A stretch of DNA of 64,000 nucleotides from NCBI GenBank assembly GCA_947625655.1, contig CANQPD010000007.1, positions 62,001-126,000 on the forward strand, in the 5' to 3' direction. A program made the translations under genes and the position numbers. Below are positions 59,492 to 64,000 of the stretch, piece by piece (within the stretch, counting starts at the first letter, position 1; every line of letters starts with the position of its first letter). Under the pieces are notes generated by a model that made no database searches, was not told where the DNA came from, and saw only the letters and a program-made list of their open reading frames with translations. Source of the stretch: an uncultured Dysosmobacter sp. (GTDB lineage: Bacteria; Bacillota; Clostridia; Oscillospirales; Oscillospiraceae).

Positions 59492-60499
59492 ATGAAAATT
59501 TTAGCGTTTGAATCCTCCTGCGATGAGACCGCCGTGGCGGTGGTGGAGGACGGGCGCAGGGTCCTGTCCGACGCCATCGCCTCCCAGGCGGACATGCACG
59601 CCCTGTACGGCGGCGTGGTGCCGGAGATCGCCTCCCGGAAGCACGTGGAGGCTATTGCCGCCCTGACGGAAAAGGCTCTGGCCGACGCGAACTGCGCCCG
59701 GCGGGATATCGACGCCGTGGCGGTGACCTACGCCCCCGGCCTTATCGGCGCGGTGCTGGTGGGATTGAGCTTTGCCAAGTCCGTGGCCTATGCCCTGGGC
59801 GTTCCTCTGATCCCCGTCCACCATGTCCGGGGGCATATCGCCGCCAACTACCTGGCCTTTCCGGAGCTGGAGCCGCCCTTTCTGGCCCTGGCCATCTCCG
59901 GCGGCAACACGTTGATCGTGGACGTGCGGGACTACACGGATATGCACATCCTGGGCGCCACCCGGGACGACGCGGCGGGGGAGTGCTTTGACAAGGCGGC
60001 CCGGGTGCTGGGCCTGCCCTATCCCGGCGGCGCACCCCTGGACAAGCTGGCCCAGGGGTCTCAGGGCGGCGTTTACAAGCTCCCCCACGCCGCAGTCAGC
60101 GGCGCGCCGCTGGACATGAGCTTCTCCGGCCTGAAGACGGCAGTGGTGAACCTGGCCCACCACGCCGAGCAGGTGGGAGAGGAGCTGGACCGGGCGGCGC
60201 TGGCCCGGGACTTTGCCCAGGCCGTCAGCGACACCCTGGTGCCCCGGGCCATGGAGGCCGCCCGGCAGGCGGGGCGGAAGGTCCTCTGCGCCGCGGGCGG
60301 CGTGGCGGCCAACTCCGTCATCCGGGGGGATCTGGAGCGCGCCTGCGCCCGGGAGGGCTGTAAGCTGTATCTGCCGCCGCTGAAGCTCTGCGGCGACAAC
60401 GGCGCCATGATCGGCGCCCAGGGGTATTACGAATATCTGGCGGGCCACACGGCGGGCATGGATCTGAACGCCTACGCCACCCGGGACATTGGGGAATAG
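59492..60499 (+). CDS. tsaD: tRNA N6-threonylcarbamoyladenosine synthase TsaD
   Basis: A 335-residue ASKHA protein of the t6A37 pathway, which modifies tRNAs reading ANN codons. The metal-binding HVRGH motif lies near residue 110. FESSCDETAVAVVEDG at the N-terminus, ISGGNTLIV near 135 and SFSGLKTAV near 210 are diagnostic, with GDNGAMIGAQG near the C-terminus. The start is ATG at 59492; earlier in-frame codons lie in the upstream gene. A terminator follows. Confidence 0.97.
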   Translation: MKILAFESSCDETAVAVVEDGRRVLSDAIASQADMHALYGGVVPEIASRKHVEAIAALTEKALADANCARRDIDAVAVTYAPGLIGAVLVGLSFAKSVAYALGVPLIPVHHVRGHIAANYLAFPELEPPFLALAISGGNTLIVDVRDYTDMHILGATRDDAAGECFDKAARVLGLPYPGGAPLDKLAQGSQGGVYKLPHAAVSGAPLDMSFSGLKTAVVNLAHHAEQVGEELDRAALARDFAQAVSDTLVPRAMEAARQAGRKVLCAAGGVAANSVIRGDLERACAREGCKLYLPPLKLCGDNGAMIGAQGYYEYLAGHTAGMDLNAYATRDIGE

Positions 60500-60525
60500 G
60501 CGCGCGGACGCCTGGGTTTCCAGAT

Positions 60526-60559
60526 AGGGCGGCACAGCTTTGGCTGTGCCGCCCTTTTT
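60526..60559 (+). terminator. Terminator of the polA-distal/tsaD operon
   Basis: A perfect 13-base stem (60526-60555) followed by a T tract, 26 bases after the tsaD stop codon. Confidence 0.92.
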
Positions 60560-60599
60560 GCTGGGGCTCCGGGGCCCCGCGGGTGTATACCGCCGGGGA

Positions 60600-61150
60600 A
60601 TTTTTGCATAGAGTGCTCTGAAAATTTGCATGTGAAAGTTAAGGGCTTGCTTTTTTTGAAGGGGAAAAAATTTTTTTCGGCAAATAAAGCGCTGTCCAGA
60701 AGTATTTTGAGAAAAAATCGGAGAATCTCAGCGGAATAAAAATTTTATGTCAAATTTGAACGGGAAGATAAATTTTGAAAAACCTCATTTCAGAAGATGT
60801 GAGAAAATGACATTTTAACCTGAAAGCATTGAAAATAAAGGGTTATATAAATGTGGAAAAGTCTGTGGAAAATGTGAATAACTCCTTGTAGAAGAAGATT
60901 ATCAAAAGATTTATGTTAATGTATAAAAAAGGAAAAAGCCGGCGGAAAGCAAAAAGCAATAGAAAAAACATACGATTTTTGTCGAAATTCCTTGGGCAAA
61001 AATCAGCGATTATTTTGACAAGAGCCTTTTAAACGCGGCAAAAATCCCGTAAAGATGACAAAACGACAAATTTTAAAATGCAGGAAAACTTGCAAATATA
61101 CGAACCGTAATATACGGAGCGGGGAAAATGACGCGGCCAGCGGGGGAAAA
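60600..61150. other. AT-rich gene-free region with DnaA-box-like cluster
   Basis: After tsaD the composition drops sharply to AT-rich for about 550 bases. No coding region or RNA was recognised. At 60852-60881 three DnaA-box-like nonamers follow one another in one orientation: TGTGGAAAA, TGTGGAAAA and TGTGAATAA, each one mismatch from the consensus TGTGGATAA. An AT-rich stretch follows (to about 60930). Confidence 0.55.
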
Positions 61151-61155
61151 TGGTA

Positions 61156-61184
61156 TTGACGCTGCGCGAAAAATGTGGTATAGT
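61156..61184 (+). promoter_or_regulatory. Sigma-A promoter upstream of the tRNA-Thr cluster
   Basis: TTGACG (61156-61161) and TATAGT (61179-61184) with a 17-base spacer. The first tRNA-like sequence starts 53 bases downstream. Confidence 0.78.
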
Positions 61185-61236
61185 TTCCCTCGTCTGAGAA
61201 ACAACCGTGGCCTGCGCCCGGCGCGCGGAGAGATAT

Positions 61237-61284
61237 GCTAGTGTAGCTCAGTCGGTAGAGCAGCTGATTCGTAATGATGAGGTC
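61237..61284 (+). pseudogene. Broken tRNA-Thr(CGU), 5' part
   Basis: 48 bases matching the acceptor 5' strand, D-arm and anticodon loop (TTCGTAA) of the intact tRNA-Thr at 61511. The 3' side of the anticodon stem is already degenerate, and the T-arm and acceptor 3' strand are missing. Confidence 0.75.
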
Positions 61285-61412
61285 AAAACCAGGATGAGAA
61301 GCCCGGAGGCCTTGAAAACACAGGGGCGCTGATGGTGGGCTACCCACTAAAATCGGGATTTGGCGCTTATTTGGCGCTTACCGTCACGGAAACACATGAA
61401 AAAGAACAACAC

Positions 61413-61467
61413 GCTGGTATGGCTCAGCAGGTAGAGCGACGCACTCGTAATGCGTAGGTCGTTGGTT
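61413..61467 (+). pseudogene. Broken tRNA-Thr(CGU), 5' two-thirds
   Basis: 55 bases with a good acceptor 5' strand, D-arm, perfect anticodon stem ACGCA/TGCGT around CTCGTAA, and the first half of the T-arm (GTTGGTT). The T-arm 3' strand and the acceptor 3' strand are replaced by unrelated sequence. Confidence 0.75.
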
Positions 61468-61510
61468 GTTGATAAGGATAGTAATATGGAAAGCCCTAAA
61501 AAGTAAATAT

Positions 61511-61586
<76 letters not shown>

Positions 61587-61623
61587 AAAAGTACCTGTTA
61601 TTTTGTAATAACAGGTACTTTTT
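61587..61623 (+). terminator. Terminator of the tRNA-Thr transcript
   Basis: A long AT-rich stem (about 16 bases) ending in a T tract, starting right after the tRNA CCA end. Confidence 0.85.
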
Positions 61624-62186
61624 GCAATATTTGCAGAAAAATAGTTGCAAAAACAGCGCCCGGCACTCTGCGCAAAAGTTGCCGAATAAACTCTGTCGCC
61701 GGACGTGAATTTTCAAATGCATTACCACCTCATATGAGCCAATGATGACAAAGCAGAAAGTGCACATTGGTGTTCCACCAAGGCTTTTTTAACCGGGCCA
61801 TTTCTACTTCTTACTTAACTATAATTTAGTCTTGAACGTTTCGCTTTGCTCAAGCTTTTGCCGTGCGCAAAGTTGCATATAAATTTCCTTTTCAGAACGC
61901 AAGAGCATTTTTGCCTTCTGTTACTATATAGCTGTCTCAAAGATGCGGTCACCAACAATAAACGAGGCATCTTGTTGCCTAATCTATTAGAATACGAAGA
62001 TATTGGAATTCCTGCTGATGGAATAATGTGATTAGTAAAAGCTGTATGAATTGAGAGATTGACATACGGTCCTGAGAGGAATTTAGTGTGAAAGTCCTAT
62101 GTGGTGCTCCGCTGGGAGGTCGGCTGATTGACACATGGCATTCTCTTACCCAATTCTCCTCGCGAGGTCAGCGCAGTGACTTTCCC
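61624..62186. other. AT-rich spacer with no recognised gene
   Basis: About 560 bases of lower GC between the tRNA terminator and the promoter at 62187. A 61-codon plus-strand ORF at 61846-62031 has no ribosome site and no recognised family. It may be decayed DNA of an element once integrated at the tRNA. Confidence 0.5.
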
Positions 62187-62215
62187 TTGAAACTGCTTGT
62201 CAGTTCTTGTATAAT
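62187..62215 (+). promoter_or_regulatory. Sigma-A promoter of the sigma/PrsW-like operon
   Basis: TTGAAA (62187-62192) and TATAAT (62210-62215) with a 17-base spacer, 33 bases before the start codon. Confidence 0.85.
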
Positions 62216-62248
62216 AATTGAGAAATTTCGCAGCGAGGAGGGCACAAA

Positions 62249-62806
62249 ATGGAAATGGACGATGCCCTGTACCGCCGCTATCTCGACGGTGACGAGGATG
62301 CCCTGGGTGAGCTTATGGAGCGCCACGGCACCAAACTGACCCTCTATCTGGACGGCTACCTCCGCGACCTTCACGAGGCGGAGGATGTGATGATCGAGGC
62401 CTTTGCCTATCTCATCGCCAAAAAGCCCCGCATCCGGGACGGCGGCTTTCGCGCCTACCTCTACCAGTCGGCACGGCACATGGCTTTGCGGCTGCTGCGC
62501 AAAAAGAGAGCGAGAAACTGCTTCTCACTGGACGCACTGACGGAGGAACCGGAGGCCCGGGAGCTGGTGGAGGAAACCGTGCAGTCGGCGGAGCGGGCGC
62601 GGCTCCTGCGAGCGTGCATGGCAGAGCTGCACGAGGACTACCGGGAGGCGCTGTTCCTCGTCTATTTTGAGGGATTGAGCCACGCGGAGACCGCCGCCGT
62701 CATGGGCAAGCGGGAAAAGCAGGTGGCGGATCTCATTTACCGTGGAAAAAACGCGCTGCGAAAGCGGCTGGAACAGGAGGGGATCACAGATGCGCACAAC
62801 GGCTGA
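62249..62806 (+). CDS. ECF-type sigma factor
   Basis: A 185-residue sigma factor. Region 2: DALGELMERHGTKLTLYL and EAEDVMIEAFAYLIAKKP, with GFRAYLYQSARHMALRLLRKKRAR as the DNA-binding end. Region 4: LHEDYREALFLVYFEGLSHAETAAVMGKREKQVADLIYRG. GAGGAGGG precedes the ATG. It overlaps the next gene by 17 bases. Unlike the sigma at 31257, it is driven by a sigma-A promoter. Confidence 0.9.
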   Translation: MEMDDALYRRYLDGDEDALGELMERHGTKLTLYLDGYLRDLHEAEDVMIEAFAYLIAKKPRIRDGGFRAYLYQSARHMALRLLRKKRARNCFSLDALTEEPEARELVEETVQSAERARLLRACMAELHEDYREALFLVYFEGLSHAETAAVMGKREKQVADLIYRGKNALRKRLEQEGITDAHNG

Positions 62807-63131
62807 ACGGCTCACCGCCGCCAAAGAGCGGGCGCAAGAACTGGAGCGGGAACGGCAGCACCGCCGCACCCGTGGGTTTCTTTGCGCCGGGACAGCGGCC
62901 TGTCTCGCCGTGATCGTCTCCCTTGCGCTGGCCATGCCCGGCATCACAGAGGGCTTTTCCGATACAACGCTGGGCGGCGGCATGGCCGCCAGCATTTTCA
63001 GCGGACGGAGCCTTGGCTATCTCGTGGTGGGGCTGCTGGCCTTCGCCCTCGGCGTGTGCGTGACGGTGCTGTGCGTCCGCCTGCGGGGGCATGAGCAAGA
63101 CACGGCGGACGGGGAGCGGCACGATGATTGA
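62790..63131 (+). CDS. Small two-helix membrane protein, probable anti-sigma factor
   Basis: A 113-residue protein. A charged ~27-residue cytoplasmic N-terminus (RLTAAKERAQELERERQHRR) precedes TM1 (GFLCAGTAACLAVIVSLALAM), a short outer loop (PGITEGFSDTTLGGGMAAS) and TM2 (LGYLVVGLLAFALGVCVTVLC), ending in a charged tail. Position and topology suggest it holds the upstream sigma factor at the membrane, but no zinc anti-sigma motif (HxxxCxxC) is present. ATG at 62790 follows AGGAGG by 9 bases. It overlaps both neighbours. Confidence 0.72.
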   Translation: MRTTAERLTAAKERAQELERERQHRRTRGFLCAGTAACLAVIVSLALAMPGITEGFSDTTLGGGMAASIFSGRSLGYLVVGLLAFALGVCVTVLCVRLRGHEQDTADGERHDD

Positions 63132-63747
63132 GTTCTGGGACTATCTCTCGCAGTTTCTTGCCGTGACGGCGGGCTTTTGCGCCGCTTTGCGGGCGTATCT
63201 CAAAAGCCGCAGGCAGCCGTGGTTTCTGCTGACCTGCTTTTACGGCACCTTCGCTCTGGGCACCCTCTACTGGACACTGCACCTGCTGCTGCGGCAGGAG
63301 ACGCCGCAGGTTTTTTACGTCTCCGACCTTGCGTGGCTGGCCAGCTATGTCTTTTTGCTCGCCCTGATGCTGACGCTGCCCGACGTAGCGGAGCGTCAGT
63401 CCCGGACGGGACTGTGCTGGCTGGCGCCGGTGTTCTGCCTGCCGCAGTTCGTGCTGTATGCTACCTACGGCGATCTGCTTTTCAACATCCTCATGTGCGG
63501 CCTGACGATGATGCTGGCATGGTGTGCGGTGCGGGGGCTCGTCTGGGCGAAAAAGACGGAAAACGGGCGGCTGCGCCGGTTTCACGGAACGGTGCTGGCC
63601 TTCATCGCGCTGGAGTACGCCCTGTGGACGGCCTCCTGCTTCTGGGTGAGCGACACGCTGACGAACCCCTACTTCTGGTTCGACTTCCTGCTGACCCTCG
63701 TCTTGCTTTTGTTCCTGCCCGCGGTCCGAAAGGCGGTGGAGGCGTGA
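63124..63747 (+). CDS. Polytopic membrane protein of unknown function
   Basis: A 207-residue protein with about six hydrophobic segments (FLAVTAGFCAALRAYL, FLLTCFYGTFALGTLYWTLHLLL, DLAWLASYVFLLALMLTLP, LLFNILMCGLTMMLAW, TVLAFIALEYALWTASCFW, FDFLLTLVLLLFLP). No catalytic motif was recognised. It overlaps the preceding gene by 8 bases and the next by 4, so it belongs to the sigma operon. It may be part of the sensing or anchoring complex. Confidence 0.72.
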   Translation: MIEFWDYLSQFLAVTAGFCAALRAYLKSRRQPWFLLTCFYGTFALGTLYWTLHLLLRQETPQVFYVSDLAWLASYVFLLALMLTLPDVAERQSRTGLCWLAPVFCLPQFVLYATYGDLLFNILMCGLTMMLAWCAVRGLVWAKKTENGRLRRFHGTVLAFIALEYALWTASCFWVSDTLTNPYFWFDFLLTLVLLLFLPAVRKAVEA

Positions 63748-64000
63748 CTTATATCGAAAATGTATTCGTCTGTATGGCGGCCCCGCTGGTGGTGGCGCTG
63801 CTGTCCCTCAAGCGGGGCCAGCGCGCCGCGCTGGTGTTCTGCCTTGCGGGGATGGGGGCCTGTCTGCTCTCCGCCTATCTCAACACCTTTTTCGCCCGGC
63901 TGTGTCAGGCGGATGCCGTCAATGCCGCCACCCAGATCGCCCCGGTGGTGGAGGAAATTATGAAGCTGCTGCCGCTGCTGTTCTTTTTAGCGGTGTTTGA
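63744..64000 (+). CDS. PrsW-like intramembrane protease (3' partial)
   Basis: The first ~85 residues are visible before the window ends. Two hydrophobic segments (VCMAAPLVVALLSL, LVFCLAGMGACLLSAYL) are followed by IAPVVEEIMKLLPLLFF. EExxK is the catalytic motif of PrsW, the membrane protease that starts release of SigW in Bacillus and CsfT in Clostridioides by cutting the anti-sigma factor. The start is GTG at 63744 in a GTGA overlap with the preceding stop codon. Its natural partner would be the two-helix protein of the same operon. Confidence 0.7.
   Translation, partial: MTYIENVFVCMAAPLVVALLSLKRGQRAALVFCLAGMGACLLSAYLNTFFARLCQADAVNAATQIAPVVEEIMKLLPLLFFLAVF

Noticed and set aside
61846..62031. 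61-codon ORF after the tRNA
   Set aside because: AT-rich, no ribosome site, no recognisable family.
62040..62130. Possible group II intron fragment (GTGTGAAAGTCC-like word)
   Set aside because: No domain V hairpin, no intron ends and no reverse transcriptase; too little to support.

Overview
The window is GC-rich DNA from a Gram-positive, endospore-forming anaerobe. Gene content and style fit the Oscillospiraceae (Flavonifractor/Oscillibacter/Lawsonibacter-like); the species cannot be named from sequence alone. The evidence is AGGAGG-type ribosome sites and sigma-A-like promoters throughout, sporulation and germination genes (PdaA, SleB-type hydrolase, YabE-like protein, a broken SASP gene), sigma/anti-sigma pairs of Firmicutes type, and PEP carboxykinase, malic enzyme, GdhA and an xdh operon typical of amino-acid- and purine-using gut Clostridia.

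Layout. 0-8.6 kb: the end of a molybdenum hydroxylase (xanthine dehydrogenase-like) operon, a TraX-like membrane protein, an alpha/beta hydrolase, a cytidylate-kinase-like protein, a ModE-like regulator divergent from a ferredoxin-type aldo/keto reductase, and a small lipoprotein. 8.6-13.5 kb: pckA, rsmA, a YjjG-like HAD phosphatase and a YabE-like 3D-domain protein. 13.5-16.9 kb: a block of hairpins bounded by an inverted repeat, then a copper island (copA-csoR-copZ) with twin CsoR-type operators. 17-22.3 kb: diaminopropionate ammonia-lyase, an ECF sigma/DUF4179 pair, malic enzyme and an Rrf2 regulator. 22.3-24.5 kb: a serine-recombinase element (with a TnpW-like small gene) that has truncated an SASP gene. 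24.5-32.6 kb: PdaA, a secreted nuclease, a DEDDh exonuclease, a MacAB-like exporter and a SigV/RsiV-like pair. 32.6-33.2 kb: a gene-free stretch of nested hairpins. 33-36.6 kb: gdhA, a TIGR04255 protein, a SleB-type hydrolase. 36.6-43.9 kb: a PadR regulator with twin operators driving six tandem DUF2812 membrane-protein paralogues. 44-51.7 kb: NADP-isocitrate dehydrogenase, an aconitase-like hydratase, DUF2000/AraC pair, NSS transporter, isochorismatase-type hydrolase. 51.7-60.5 kb: adenine deaminase, polA, small kinase, EamA transporter, rimI, a GNAT protein and tsaD. 60.5-64 kb: AT-rich gene-free DNA, two broken and one intact tRNA-Thr(CGU), and the start of a sigma factor - membrane protein - membrane protein - PrsW-like operon cut by the window end.

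How it fits together. Hydratase, isocitrate dehydrogenase and glutamate dehydrogenase form a citrate-to-glutamate branch. Malic enzyme and PEP carboxykinase sit at the pyruvate/oxaloacetate node. Adenine deaminase and the xdh operon could convert adenine to xanthine. Three sigma factor modules of different types are present (DUF4179-, RsiV- and PrsW-linked).

The most surprising signal is a pair of 17-bp palindromes matching the copA-promoter CsoR sites, found 34 bp apart inside the coding region of the aconitase-like hydratase and written with codons unusual for that gene. Other notable signals are the six-gene DUF2812 array, two hairpin-stack regions, heptamer repeats placed directly after stop codons, a tRNA-Thr graveyard, and a divergent promoter pair sharing one self-complementary -35 box.
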